Below are positions 37,139 to 50,844 of a stretch of DNA of 64,000 bases, in pieces. A model generated the notes under the pieces. That model saw nothing but the letters and a program-made list of their open reading frames with translations, had not been told where the DNA came from and ran no database searches. A program made the translations under genes and the position numbers. How positions within the stretch are numbered: the first letter of the stretch is position 1; every line of letters starts with the position of its first letter. The DNA is from Haliotis asinina (lineage: Eukaryota; Mollusca; Gastropoda; Lepetellida; Haliotidae), in contig NC_090288.1 of assembly GCF_037392515.1 (NCBI RefSeq), forward strand, positions 3,961,501 through 4,025,500, read 5' to 3'.

Positions 37139-37141
37139 CTG

Positions 37142-37600
37142 GTCAGAACAATGTCAGTGACTATGTTAACTCCCATACTTGCAGGGCGGCAATCCTCTGG
37201 CCGTTGATGAAACGCACATACTGAGTATAAGTCAGTGAATGTTTCATATAAGGATAATTTCCCATGAAGGATTATATATAGTGCTTTAATTATGACAATA
37301 AGCATACCATGATATCACACATTTTCTTGTGCCTAAGCTCAGCGACTTTGATGAATGTCTGCTCTGTGTTTTATATCGCATCGTAACAGTTCGTTTATGT
37401 CTGACATTACGTAAAGAAAAACTTGATTGCAACGACATTTTCAGACTACGCTTGTATTGTCCTAGGCACGACATAGTTTGTTGGAACAACATGATATAGG
37501 CTCACAGTTAAACTAAGAGACGTGTTAACATCACTAGGGGTGATGGGACTACACCTGATATCAGAGCTAGATTTTAAGACCTTGGTGTCTTCGTAATAGT
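37142..37600. repeat. Short inverted paralogous segment (partner about 41350-41750)
   Basis: The reverse complement of 37142-37320 shares 'atatgaaacattcactgac', 'tttcatcaacgg' and 'ttaattaaa.cactatat' with 41600-41700, and 37395-37440 matches 41460-41500 ('tacgtaatgtca' type). It is diverged and noncoding. Confidence 0.6.
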
Positions 37601-40600
37601 TCTTTAAATAATTTGCGGTAATATGGAATTTATGAATATCCGCATAGTAAATAAATGGAAAACCTTGTCTGCATTTTTCTGGAACATTTCAGTCGTGTGG
37701 TTTGTATACGTACATAGCCATTCTTTTGTTAGTTGCACAGTTTCATTGTTAGGAATATAAATTAATATAATAATATATTTAAAAAGTTAATGTAAAAGAA
37801 ACCAAATCAGAAAATGATGCAAAAACAATGTGGGGTTAATTTCGGTCTTTGTCTGCAAACCTATCATGATTCAATTTTGGAATATATTATGTACAGCAGA
37901 ACTCCATCCATATCGTGACTAAACCAGGTGGTACGTTAACAACAGATTTTTTAAAATATATATTTGAAGCATTATATTGTTAGTTACATTGACTTCTTAA
38001 TGAAGCCCGTGCATTCACAAAACGTAATGTACGTCATATGTAAAAGTATAGTGTAATTTAAATGACGTTGTCCTATTGAAAACATGTAAAACTTGTTGGG
38101 GAAAGTGATTCCAGAAGCATGAATACCTAACATAACATAAAATCAAGAAAAAATAGAAATAAAGATAGAGATTTCTTCATACAAGATTCATTGCCACTCT
38201 GTATTTCTGACTGATGAACTTGGGCTTATCTCGGGATCTTGTCTTGAAAGTCCAGATAGCTTTCAGAGATTCCTGTGAGAAAAAAAAAAAATACATGACA
38301 GCTTGTCTTAATATGTAGAGGGAGTGGATTCATACTGTACGAGATGAAATAATTACTTATCTTATCCTCTCAGTACACTTGAAATGAGTTCTTTTCTTTG
38401 TCATGTCACTGAATTCAATTAGCACATATTCTGAAAAACATAAAAAAATACATTCAGTCTTTTCATTTCAGGTATAGAATTTATCAGACACAATAAGAAT
38501 GTAATGTATGTAATAAATATGAATCATGATTTGAATAAATAGGCTATTTATATAGTGTCAGCAATACCTCCATCAAAACGCTCAACATGGCCAAGATATC
38601 GAGCTGCTCTGTGCAGCAACTATGGCGCCTCAACCTTGTCACCAGTCTTCAACTAAATGAAACATGCACAACATAAGTATTTATTCTCATAGGCTTTCAG
38701 AAAGTGTAAACCATCACAGTGAAAATCACAAGCAGCACAAATATGTAGCTTGTTCACAGCTCTTAAGGTTAATGTGATATAAACATTAAGATATACAGTG
38801 AAAGGGGATGCATTATACTCAAACCTGTACATACCTCAAACCTGACCTTCTTTGCTGAGAGACACTCATCCAAGTTGTAGCCAGTCCACTGTATTTTAAC
38901 TTTTTCCTTCCGTACTGACAATACTTTGACTTATACCTGTTTTTCATCAAGAGGAAAGGAATTATGATTTATGGAAACAAGAAGGTTTACACAAATATTT
39001 ATTTTCACTCTTTTGAGAACTTGAGAATGCGCCGCTGACATATTCCTGGTTTCATGTTTAGTCGATATGACAGCAGAAAAAAGTGTATGCCTGTTCTTCC
39101 AAAATAGAGTACTAATATTAAAGTACTATCAACGCAAAGCACTAACACTTTCAAACCTATCAATTTTGGCGTTGTAGGCCTTTCAAGATACAGATATACA
39201 GCATCGCTTCAAGTATGAGAATCAAACTACTGCAGTTCTTTGAGCAATACAAAAAGGATTATCCTTCAAGGAGTTTCAGCATGTAAGAGACTATTGATTC
39301 TGAGTACAAAAAAATGATCAGTACCTTAGCACACGAAAATACTCCTAAGAATGGACGTAACTGAAACTTCCTTGAACAATCATGAATGATAACATACCAG
39401 AAGCCGTCATCTCTAATGCCTCCATTATCATGTGGCCGACAATTTATCTTGTGGCCGACACAGAAGTAAGATATTTTCTGATTGCCCGCAATAAAAACTG
39501 ACTTTGACGTATACTGTGTGTCGGGCAATGGGATTTTTGAACGGGGCATTAGTTCTTAGGGGACATACACTTTATTATGTATGTTAACTGTAAAAACTGT
39601 TTCACTTTCCCCGTTACGGCGTTAGTTGTCCATTTTTAGTTTTTACCAACAAACAAAACAACAATAACAAGAAGAGTCCAAAAACATCTAATTACAATAT
39701 GAAGAACATGAAAGGAAAGCGGTGTGTCCATGTGGAATACCGCTTCATCTGAACCTTGCTTGCAAAATCCAACAAACAAAATGGTTTTATGAATACATTT
39801 TTGGTCTCTGCGTCCATTTACCACGTGTATCAAATTCACTATGTAAATTGTGTAATCGCATATGAGTCAAATTAATGCAACATCAATGTCAGATAAATAT
39901 GAATTTTGTTACAAAAAAGTTACAAAGAGGCAGTTGTTCAAACAAGACCAATTATGTTGCGACTCTAGTGTTAATTATTTTTGTCATTACGAAAATGTTT
40001 TCCTTACGCGAGTCTCAACTGACAATTAGTTAATGTGTCCACGACGTTGATCCTTCTGAAGACACGAAAAGCGATAAAGCACAAGGAACGTTGTTTCATA
40101 TGTTATTCTGTTTTGAAACGATAGCCTTCAGACGAAGTGTGCTCAATTAACTACTTACATATGTGCAAATGTGTGTAAACACCCTTGTCATAAAAGGAGC
40201 CTTCTGTATATTTGAACTGAATTTGACAGTACAGAAAGATCGATTCAGTGATCATTGTTCAGGTTCAATGGCCAAAGCACCTCACAGTACTGTATCACAC
40301 ATTACAGTTGAAAGGAACATGCCATATGGTCAAAGAGCTACTTTTCTAAATGACCAAAAGAGCTATAAAACTATGGTATAACATAACGTAAATTACACTG
40401 CCAAAACTAACAGACGTAACATTTTTTCCCAAATAATCAGTAGAGCCCCACATTTTGGAATGGATTCATGAATTTATAAAATTCACCACATCATGATGAA
40501 CGTACAACATTCCCACCTGGCTGCCGTTATCCCTTCAATTAAGCCTTGACGACAGCTAACGGTCCTTAAGGGACCCAATCCCCATCATGAGTGTGAGTCA

Positions 40601-40904
40601 TGTTTAATCTACTAAATTAAACCTGTCCCTGATACTGGCATTATCTATCCACATGTATCATTTATTATTCGGTGGATCATCAAACGTCGGCGTTTCCTCC
40701 TCAAACAAGCTTTTATGATTAGGGCTTTAGATTTTCCATGAAAGTAGCGATGTCAAGCGTAAATTTCATGGAAACGATATAAATGGGTCTTTGAAGACGT
40801 TCAATCTGTTTGGTTTCATGGGTATGCAAAGTAATAGTGGATTCGCATCCCGGTTCGCCCGGTGTACGCGTCTACGTTTGTAAACTGGTGTTACTTTCAC
40901 TACA
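37601..40904. other. Intergenic region, no gene recognised
   Basis: AT-rich sequence with short open frames. A pair of 'gtggccgaca' words near 39431-39460 and some A-runs are the only structure I noticed. No element or gene family was recognised. Confidence 0.5.
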
Positions 40905-41010
40905 TAGGTCTTGCTGACGTGGCTGACATTTGTCATCGTAGCACAAGGCCGTAGGTCGATGCTCATGATGTCGGTCACTGGGTTCTCTGGTCTAGACTCG
41001 ATCATTTACA
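40905..41010 (-). repeat. Degenerate SINE-like repeat, minus strand
   Basis: On the minus strand it retains 'tgtaaatgatcgagtctaga' followed by 'ccagagaacccagtgaccga' and 'catgagcatcgacctacgg', and then 'atgacaaatgtcagccacgt'. All align in order with the copy at 46871-47075. The head and tail are missing. Confidence 0.7.
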
Positions 41011-41854
41011 AACAACTGTCACGTTTCTGGAACAATGTTGATTGGTACGTAGAACAACAAACAAACTGCATCGTTATAGGACGTCCTCATACGTTATGGT
41101 GAGCCTTGTGGTGTAAAAATATTTGTTCCGAGCAGCATGTATTCAAACTCATTAAGTCACCTATTCAACTAAGGATGCTCAATCGTAAACGCGGTACTTA
41201 TAATTTGAAAAACATCCACTATAAAATGATTTGTTTTCGAGAGTTGTTAACATAACTTCCGAATATGATTGTTGTTTTTTTTCTCATGTGTGGTTATCTC
41301 ACATGTGCAAAAACTAGAAATGTTTTGTTACAGACACATGTAGACAAGGTTTTGAAGTGAATGAATTTCCTATGTAGTTATCCATACATTTCCATGTGTC
41401 CACAGACTTTATAAAGAGTTATTACAAAGATACCGTGGCTTCATGACCACTGTGAACACCGTTACAATAAAGGTTTACGTTTCGTAATGTCAGTTCATAC
41501 ATATAAACTCGCTGAAGCGATGCAACGTAAAACCCAGAGGAGAAATACATCAAAGACGCTTAGCTCAGTCACAAGAAAATGTATTCTTTCATGGCATGCC
41601 CATTGTCTTAATTAAAACACTATATAATAATTAATAGGAATGTATCATTATATGAAACATTCACTGACATATATGCTTTTCATCAACGGTCAGAAGATGA
41701 GGGTTCTGAAAGTATATGAGCTAAGATAATTACTGCCATCGTTCATGACATGTACATGAACACAGAGTAATAATATGGACGCAAATGGGTCTCTCGGGAA
41801 TGAATGCAGAACTATGTGGGAAGGGTGGACAGGCAATGTAATTGTGATTGCATA

Positions 41855-41950
41855 TTATCTTATCCCGACTGCGAGAATTGATGCTCATATTGACATTTAC
41901 AGAGCAGTTTCATGTCCAGACTCAATTACCTACAAGGTGCCATCAAATAG
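41855..41950 (-). repeat. Very degenerate SINE-like repeat, minus strand
   Basis: Retains, on the minus strand, 'ttgtaggtaattgagtctgg' and 'atgagcatcaattctcgca', separated by a mutated middle. The match is in the right order but weak. Confidence 0.45.
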
Positions 41951-44216
41951 TCTCATAGACCCTAAACGGCAGTGTTTCTACTACCGGCAGCACCTTGTTG
42001 CAGTGCTGAATCCTTAAAGGTAGCCAATCTAGTTTTTCCTTGGACTCTGAATATCCCACATATGTGGGGTTATTTTGCCACGTGAATGGAATTGTTTGTT
42101 TCTATGATAAATTCTGTATGACCAAACACTATCCGTGACGTCAAATAGTATGTATAATGTCATGTTAAACAACGAAGAATACATCAAGCACTTACAGTAG
42201 ACATTGCTTTTGTGTTGAGAGAGAGTAGGTTTGGTTTAATCTCGCCTTGAGATGTTTTGCACAACCTATCTGCTTGAAGAAAGAGGGCAGTGTGAACTTA
42301 TATAGGTTTAAGACATGAATGACTTTTGTAAAACGCACGAGAATGGATATTGTGATGATAAACCCAGACCGAGTTTTTCTGCGAAATGAAATTCGATGAC
42401 ACAGTTGCTTGACCAAGGGCGGACGAAACCCTTCTGCAAGGCGATTTACATTGTTTTAGACGAAAGAGTACCTAAGAGAGCTCAGAGACCATATCATGTC
42501 CATATAGTCACATCGTCACAAACTATATGTGGATTTATAGACGTTCAAATAGAGGTTTCAGTGCATGTGAATGAGACTGATTGTACGTTGGCTTAACTGA
42601 ACCGAGGGCATTTGGGGCAATTCAGTATCCAGTTTAATATAAGTTTATAATCCGCTGACAGCTCCTCGTTACTAACACTCAGATGGTTAACCACCTGTAA
42701 ATCCCATTAATCAGTTCATGGGCAATAATCAATAGTTAGCCATCTCAGCTGCAGATTTGACAGTCTCTGTGCCACTTCGTTTATTGCAATTATCTCCTAT
42801 GTAATGTCCATCCATTGGTTTCAATCTGTGTACTTGTTCCCTTCCTCATCACACTCAACGTTCTTCAACTTTATACACAATTACCGCAAATACGATAACA
42901 GTTTAGCGTTCATTAAATGTTTAGATGTCATTTCTGTCTGGTATGTAATTGGAGCAAGTCAGCATGTATCAAATTTACTCTCCAAGTGTGTCACGACTGG
43001 CACCTTTTTAGATCTTTCATGTTGATTCCGTCTCTACACGTAAACGTGTGTCGGGCGTTCAACAACATAATTGTGCTATCATTTGGAATTGTGGCGGTTT
43101 AGTGAAGGATGAGGAGTACAAGAATACTGCACCAATGGATTCTACATGCAAATCTCTTTTGCAGTGTTATACACATGACTTTTTGGTCCGTAATTATGTT
43201 TTCACTTTAATTATATTTATGTCTTTACCTCAGTGTTTTGAAGTCAGACGTTAATGTCAAGCATTTGGTGTAAACATCATCTCTCTTTTCCTGAAAATCG
43301 TTTCTGAATGACTGCAAGTATTGGTTGTAGAACATTTCCTTTGAAATTTAGGTTTTTTTTGTCAAAGGACAAGTGCATCTGCATTTTAAAATGCTAAAGT
43401 CATTTTGTACCAATGTACCAATCACTTTTTGCGTTTACTAAATAAGTACGTTGTAAATAATTAAACGTTAATAAATGTTATATATATATATCTGTGTTTT
43501 GATCCAAGAGAAGTAAGGTAATAATGAGCCAGCAAATGTGCAATTTCATAGCAGTATGTCCAACCATTAGTTTAAGCACTCGTAAGATTGGGGCATAGCC
43601 CTTTGTGTACGATCTGTATGTGTTTCTGAGCAGGAAGTAGTCCAAAAAACAGATATGTCAAATGTAGGACTTTAATTACTTGGTTGTTCTCTTCATGTTG
43701 TCTCAATCAAGAAAACGGAATTAAATGCCTGCATGAAAGAGGATGACGATGATAACATTTAACGGGAAGAAACGTGTCTCGGGCGATGAAACCTGCTGAT
43801 TATGTTACTGGTCTAAACCTGTGATCATCTGAATATTTCAGAACGAAAAAACCTTTTCTTAAATATTGAAGGTCAGTTTAACCTGTTGCGAGAACTCTCA
43901 AATAACATTTCCTTTTGCAGACAAATCAGACACCAGATATCTGGGCTACCATTTGAATTATACATGGAAATTAGCGCCCCCTTGAATAACTTGTTGAATG
44001 AACATGCTAAACGCTAATAAATGTCTATTCAGCAATATGTCAACTATGTGACTTCATACATATTTCATTTCATGTTAGAAAGTTGTCAGCAGGACAGAGA
44101 AACTTGATATCAGCTGATTAATTTTTATTGGGCTTAGTTTCAAAGTGGTGAGAACGAACTTCTCGGTACACTGATTCCATTACATTTCATAGATTTCATG
44201 GACAGACACTTTTTCA

Positions 44217-45115
44217 TATACTACTCACAAAAAGTAGGGAATATTGAAGTTAAACAGAGCGGTAAAACACAGGAATACAGATTTCTTCGAATACTTTAGG
44301 TACGTTTGAGGATAACGACTTGCCCATTTAGCATGTTACACATTTACAACCTGGTGTCGTTAGATCCAAAGACATTCTACCAAAACAGAACGGGGTTGGG
44401 TAAGAAATATCGCACCATGTTTCACAAGTGCAAATGAAGAATCAAGGTTTACCTTGGACTTCAGTGACGAGCGTCATTGTGTCTGGCCACGCCCTTGTGA
44501 ACGCCAGCAGTCATGATTCCACATGATCGACGTGGAAGAGCCTATTATAGGATCACTATAACGGGCCCTACCGATCTTCATACCTGCCAACGGCAGATCA
44601 CTTTGTGTCTACTACCGTAACCACATCATCACGTACGTCACACGGCCTGCCGTTTTCACGCCTCTTTTTCCAAGATGCCACAACGCCAGGGTCTTCAAGT
44701 GCTCGCGTTGTCCTTGACCCTCTCCGGCCGCACAAATCCAAACTCTTCCATGGCCAACGATGTCCCCCGCATATGTGCGGTATGCTCGGACGATGGGTGC
44801 AGGGGCGGTACACCCATGTCAAGACTTGACAGAATTGGGCGTGACACTCCAAGAGGTATGACACTGGTCACCTCATTAGGATTATTTATTATGAGACGTC
44901 GGTGCCACAACGCCAGGGCTCAGTGTGCTCGCGTTGTCCTTGACCCTCTCACAAAATCCAAGTCATCCATGGCCAGCGATGTCACCCGCAACGTCCTCCC
45001 CACATATCATGTGTGTGATATGCTCGGACGACGGGTGCAGTTGCGGCACAAACACCATGTCGGGACATGACAGAACTGGCTGTGGCGCTCCAAGAGGAAT
45101 GACAATGGATTAGTC
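44217..45115. repeat. Unclassified repeat with internal 227-bp direct duplication
   Basis: Starts near 'actcacaaaaagtagggaat', a word that resembles terminal sequences of Tc1-like elements that I remember from marine invertebrates, without a matching right end. It becomes richer in G+C than its surroundings. The unit beginning 'tgccacaacgccagggtctt' at 44676 recurs at 44903 ('tgccacaacgccagggctca') and shares 'tcgcgttgtccttgaccctc', 'tgctcggacga' and 'ctccaagagg'. Open frames on both strands pass through it but none keeps the same frame in both units. Y-left lacks it, so it is an insertion or a transposon remnant. Confidence 0.55.
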
Positions 45116-46870
45116 AATATGACATTGTGGCCTCCTTAGACGTCCTTACCAATGCTTGTCTGTCAGCTAATCTTTAACACGAATCATTTTATTTTCTCTG
45201 AGCATTAACGTCATCAGGACACAATATAAAAATGATATCATGAGTCAATTCTTGCCATAATGGGTTTTCTAAGCCAGATCACCCAATGAATCCTGACAAG
45301 TGGTAATCTAATACAATTTCTTACAGTTTTGAGGCCATGAGAAATAACGGTACTTCAATGCAATATTGCATTACTGATAGACTTAACATGCTAACTATTG
45401 AGGATTTTTAAAAATATGTGTTAACCAATCACCGAAAACACTAATGAGGAACCAAAGAAGTACTTAATGACCAAAAACGTTTCCAACAGAAACAACAAAC
45501 TCAATGTATTTTGCGGTTCCCATGTTGACAAGTATTTAAGACCACATTTTATCAGTCGTTAACGCGTTCAAAACGAGGTTGGTGCAGTGAAAGCCAGTGT
45601 TCAAATACCATGTTTTTTTAGTTTTATAAAGGCTAGTGCAACGGCCTGCTATTCAAGTTACGGTAATGTAGCGTTAATTCCATGAAGGCATGGAGTAAAG
45701 GCAGATGCTAGCTCCTTGATCCCACGATGTTTTTCGAAACAATTTTTCATGAACCGTCCGACTAAAGATAACATCACATTGCAACAATTCAGATCTTTTT
45801 GATAACCAAATTGTATTCTTCTGTGTGTAGTTATTAAGACCTCACATCAAGTGCCACACTTAGAGGAGAGCATCTTATCGTGGTGTAATCCTTATTTGAT
45901 CCAACTTTGTAGAGGTGGCAAAATGATTCGGTGCCAGAGATCTAGAAACATAATTGGGGTTTCGAGAGATCATGGCTTTCTGACATGCCAAAAGAACACA
46001 ATTATTCAGAGTGAATTTCAGCGCTTTAGACGACAGTGTCAACCATACCCCACTGTAAGACAGAATGTCACAGGCAAACAGATCAGCATCTTTAGAAATC
46101 ACCCATACCATCACAAAAGTTTACAGCAATATTTCAATGGACAATAAAGCAAATGGTGCTCATAGGCAGTGATGTAATAAAGATGTCCTTAATACAGCTG
46201 CATGATACATACAATAGGCTACATTCTTAATTATTTCATCATAATTAGTAGTCATAAGTGACATAACATTATGTCTTACTGGCATGTATAGGAATGCCTA
46301 ATATTATTAAGAGATTTACATTCTGACATACCGTCAGTTTCACCTTCTACTTTACGGTTTCAACAAAGCGGACAAAATTTTTCGTCCCTGATAATATCCA
46401 TCGCCCTCCTGGCTTCTATTTCTAATTGTAAAACTCCACACATTGAAACTTGCTAATAATCGTCTATACTTCTAAGTATACACCACTCCCTGATGTGCCT
46501 GTCAACCTTGAGTGATTCGAAAACAACATCCAGCACTGCCGCTCTGACACCAACAACTGACCACTTTCCGTCAGCGGCAGAATAAAACCTTGACCTCGGG
46601 CATGCAGGTTCCATCAGTGTAGACAGAATCGTCTGTCCCTTCACTTTAACATGTATAGGTCTGTGTGGGTCATCTTAAAACTGAGAGGCAACGTAGCCAC
46701 GGTTTTGTAACACGGTTCTACACGATTGAAACCATTCACCAACTGTTTGTCTGTCTGCATTGTGATGTCACTGCTTATCACTGGTTGTGAAACGTTACCA
46801 GCTTGTTCCATTTTCCAACATGCAAGTGGTCGCGTATGGTGTTACAGAGATTTCCGTTTACTCTATATCT

Positions 46871-47075
46871 GAGTGAAACTGAGTGACTTTAGTTTTACGC
46901 CGTACTCCTGGCGGCGGTCTGTAAATAATCGAGTCTGGACCAGACAATGCAGTGATCAACAGCATGAGCATCGATCTGCGCAGTTGCGAACGGATGACAT
47001 GTGTCAACCAAGTCAGCGAGTCTGGCCACCCGATCTCGTTAGTCACCTCTTAAGACAAGCATAGTCGCACTTTAT
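46871..47075 (+). repeat. SINE-like dispersed repeat, plus strand, nearly full length
   Basis: The most complete copy in the window. It has a degenerate 'gagtgactttagttttacgc' head, 'ggcggtctgtaaataatcga', 'gatcaacagcatgagcatcg', 'gatgacatgtgtcaaccaag' and 'gtcacctcttaagacaagca'. A short deletion removes the centre of the head. I see no obvious Pol III boxes, so the internal structure stays unassigned. Confidence 0.8.
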
Positions 47076-48273
47076 ATCAGAACAACTTTCAGACTGCACT
47101 AAATAATTAATTGAGAACATGTTGAATGATCATTGAATTGATCGAATTCATAGACCTTTTAACATGTGGAACATTTGACAAAAATATGTATCACGAAAGA
47201 CAGACTACAATTTTGCGTGTTCAGTGCAATAGTGATAAACTTCTATGTGTTGGATGCCATGAGGACTAAAATATAACATACCTTTGATTTCCCTTGGGTT
47301 TTTAGATTTGGTTATAGGGCAATATGGCCTACTACACTTGTTACAAAAATAAACATCACAGTGGTGAATGGCACAAGTTTATTCTTGCACAAGTTTATTT
47401 GTTAGGCAAATTAACTGGATCAAGGTGTCTAAAACATCGATCTACCCTGTCTCAGATACACTGCAGAAACATAGTGTCAAGCGTAAATGCTGTTTTTAAA
47501 AGCGTAAAGGGCACTGAATGGCTCGAAGTGTCAATGATGAAGTTGAAGGTGAACAGGTGGTCATTTAAAAATCAAGAAAACCAACCAATTATGTTAAAGA
47601 TCAATCCTTTAACGTTATACTTTAAGGTTTAAAGAAGAAAACAGGTTTTAATCACCACAGTGTCTGACTTGGACATTTGTGAAGGGCCTTGTCGAGCCTT
47701 TTCCTCCCCATTGAAGATCTCAAGTTCGTTCTTTACGACGCGTATTCAATTCACAATGATGTTGAGAATGAATGTAGTCTTGAATGTGGAAATACAATAC
47801 GGTTAAAGAATTGTCAAAGGTTGCTGAACATCATGTAATGTGTCATCGTTTCTTAAAACAGCAAGGAAAACCATTGCCAACAAAACTATTTACTGTAGCC
47901 TTCAGAGTGTATTGTGTGCTAACATTTTCTGTTTTACCGACATTACTTACCATTATTCAAACATATTATATTTGTAATTGCAAATTGTTTGCTGAACGTG
48001 AAAAATGTTGATTTAAAATCTTGCCGTCATACGCTGAAGGTTTCAGAGGCACTGCAAGTGATGGTTCTCAGTATGGTGGTCTGATTATGGTCACGGGCGA
48101 TCTTCAGCTCATTGTCACGTGATTGTTCCCATTTAACTGTATTAGAACTATTCAGTCACATAATGGAACAAGTTCGCCCGCACACAGTCCCTACAACTGT
48201 GTATTGAAACTGCAATAAGAAACAGCATCATTTTCACACATCAATTCATTAAATATGGTGAATTTAATATGTA

Positions 48274-48549
48274 CTACATTAACCTGTGTATGGAGGAGGC
48301 TGATGAAATCTCACTCCTGATTTCCTGTTCACAGTATTCCTTCACTTCTGTAATTGATGCACCATGGTGCAAAGCTAGCACACTTGCAGTATTCGTCATT
48401 CGCAATTCAAACAGCTGAAGTTGTCTCAGTGAAGTCTGATATGTCAAAATGAGAATAGCCAGAAATGAAATATCATCGCATTTCTGCGGCACCAAGTCAT
48501 TTACTCGAACATACAGTCCTGTTTTTTTAGAAACGTATTTTATAAGCAA
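48274..48549 (-). other. 91-codon open frame inside Y-right, doubtful coding
   Basis: The frame contains a plausible amphipathic segment (TSLRQLQLFELRMTNTASVL), but the Y-left counterpart at about 18990-19200 has large gaps and lost frame. No domain was recognised. It is listed only because it is the most protein-like frame in this block. Confidence 0.2.
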
Positions 48550-50844
48550 AGAAAAGACTGCCTATATGTTTGAAGGCCAGAAGATCAAAAAATGATCAAA
48601 GGTAGTTCATAATTCTCATTCACATATGTCTATAACAAGTAGTGTATGATGTAATTATGTCATGTAGATGAAGTACAGGTTCTTTATACGTCGACAAGGT
48701 GGTCTTTGATATTTGTCTTTACACATTCCATTGGCTTAAAATGGTATCGAAAGCGACAATGTTTTGACACACACATGTGTTCCATAAAGGTTTTCCACGA
48801 TGTCTTCTACTTTAGGACACTTTTTTTCCGTTTCCTATTTTGCCTGTTATGTTTCTTTTCGATTTCAAGCATCTATGTAATTTCCTCACAGGGAACTGTC
48901 TATGTGATTGCAGCCTTTCTACCTTCTCTGTGATTCAGCTGGGTGTGTTGTAAATGTGTGTTGTAAGTCCAAAATGTTTGGATTTAGCACATTGATCAGT
49001 CATGAATTACGCTTTGATTTGGCGTTTTTGCTGCATGTTTTACATGAAGAAGTTTGACAGTCTGTAATCGACTTAATCACGTTTTCTGACATGATAGTCA
49101 GTTGATTATAGTCCTAGTCAGTACATCTCTAATCCAGAGCAAATAGCAGCAATTTGTACCAAAGATTTCAACCATCGTTTTGCTGGAATATTCTGTCTTC
49201 ATCGTTAATTAGCCGGATCCCCGGATTTTGTTTTTGTTACTGCTTTTAACAACCACCTAAATTAAACGGCTGTGTTAACAGCTATGATAGATCACACGGG
49301 GACGTACTCCAACTGCAAACAATGTTACATAATGTTCCTGAAAACGGGCTATGACTGAGGCATTTCCAGTGGTCACAGTGAAATCGTTTGTCTTCATCAT
49401 GACCTGCCTCGGCGACCAAGGTCAGCTAGGTCTGGAGAAAAACATACACACGCTCAAGGCCACAATTAGGCTTTTAGTGGCTTCATGAATGTAAGTGGCC
49501 TAATGGATTGTATGGGCATATCAGTGGAGGAGATATTGTTACAATCTCTTTTCGAGATGAGATTTTTTAAAGAATTGACTATTTGTAATTGTTCTATTTA
49601 TGTTGTTAATTCTCCATTTTAAATTAAGAATTCTTGAAATTAACATTAAGCATTTTCTAAAGCTGTCAACAGTCCATTCATCATGTGGAATTTCCAAACA
49701 ATGTTACAGTTTCATAATTTTCATAATTTTCCTTGTGTAGTTTTACAACATTGTCTTCAAAACTAACTCACAATATCGGGATTGGTGTATATCAAGGTGA
49801 GATGTATGGAACAGTAAACCACGAGATTTCAAGAATGACCAATTACTGGATTCAAGATTCATAAGTGCGGACCAATATTTCATTAATTTCTTACATAGAG
49901 CTGTAAAATATAAATCTGGATTTCAGGAAATACAGACTTTCACTATAAGAATATTCATATGTCAGCAGCTGACCTCGGCGCCTTGAGGTCGCCTTTCTCC
50001 TGGTCGAGTAAGGAGTAGTGTCTTTTCCTTTTCAACACTGGATTACGTAACCAAGCACAGACCGTTTATATTTTCAATATATATATTAAATATTCATATT
50101 CATGATCATAACATATTTACCCAAAGTAAAATCGTCTGTAAGAATTCAACGCTTTATGAAACACTGTCAAGTGGCGATGACAACCGAAATGAATGGTTAA
50201 CCTGCATGTGAAAGACTGCTAGTACTCACCTAAATTATATTTTATGCGACTTAAATGGGCTGTGATTTTTCTAGGATATACTAAAATGACCCTGGACAAT
50301 ACACGTCTACCGCGCATAAATGCCGTGGAACGGAACGGAAATCTATACAGGTAATACATGTAGTTTGATCGCGGGCAGATGGTCCTGTAACAGCTGGCGT
50401 AATTCTCCAGTAAGTACATGACGCCGTACAAATACCCCAGTTACCTCTGCATTCCCGTGACCAAGCTGGTAAACCGCCATGATATGCCAACTCAACTGAT
50501 ATGTCCGCGAACAGCTCACTTAACGAGCTCCTGACAAAACCGCATATACTTCAACTGAAATCCATTCGCCCTTGGGAGGAAATCAAAGTATCCACTTACG
50601 CCATCCCACTTGTAAAATAACAGCTGACTCCATCCTTGGAGGCTACAAATCCGGTAAAAGTGGATGTTCAAAGCCAACGATTTCATCTGAAAAGCATTGA
50701 GGCAAACTGAGACAATCAGATTATATCATGCTGCCCTTGAAGAATGTTATCAACTCCATTGTAGCTGTGAGAACTCCTTTCATCACCTTAATATGATGAT
50801 GTAAAGCTGTTACTTGGATTTATATTGACGTATTATTTCACCAC

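Larger units (their letters stand above)
42600..50840. repeat. Inverted paralogous block Y-right (partner 17290-25070)
   Basis: Colinear with Y-left on the opposite strand. The edge near 50840 is sharp: similarity to 17290 ends there and block X2 begins at once. The 42660-44100 part also matches 62285-63950 in direct orientation. Private insertions relative to Y-left are the repeat at 44217-45115 and probably the SINE at 46871. Confidence 0.75.

Noticed and set aside
44675..45070. 131-codon plus-strand frame with cysteines across the 44-kb repeat
   Set aside because: The two 227-bp units are read in different frames within it and other frames are equally long, so it is a by-product of a G+C-richer duplicated repeat.
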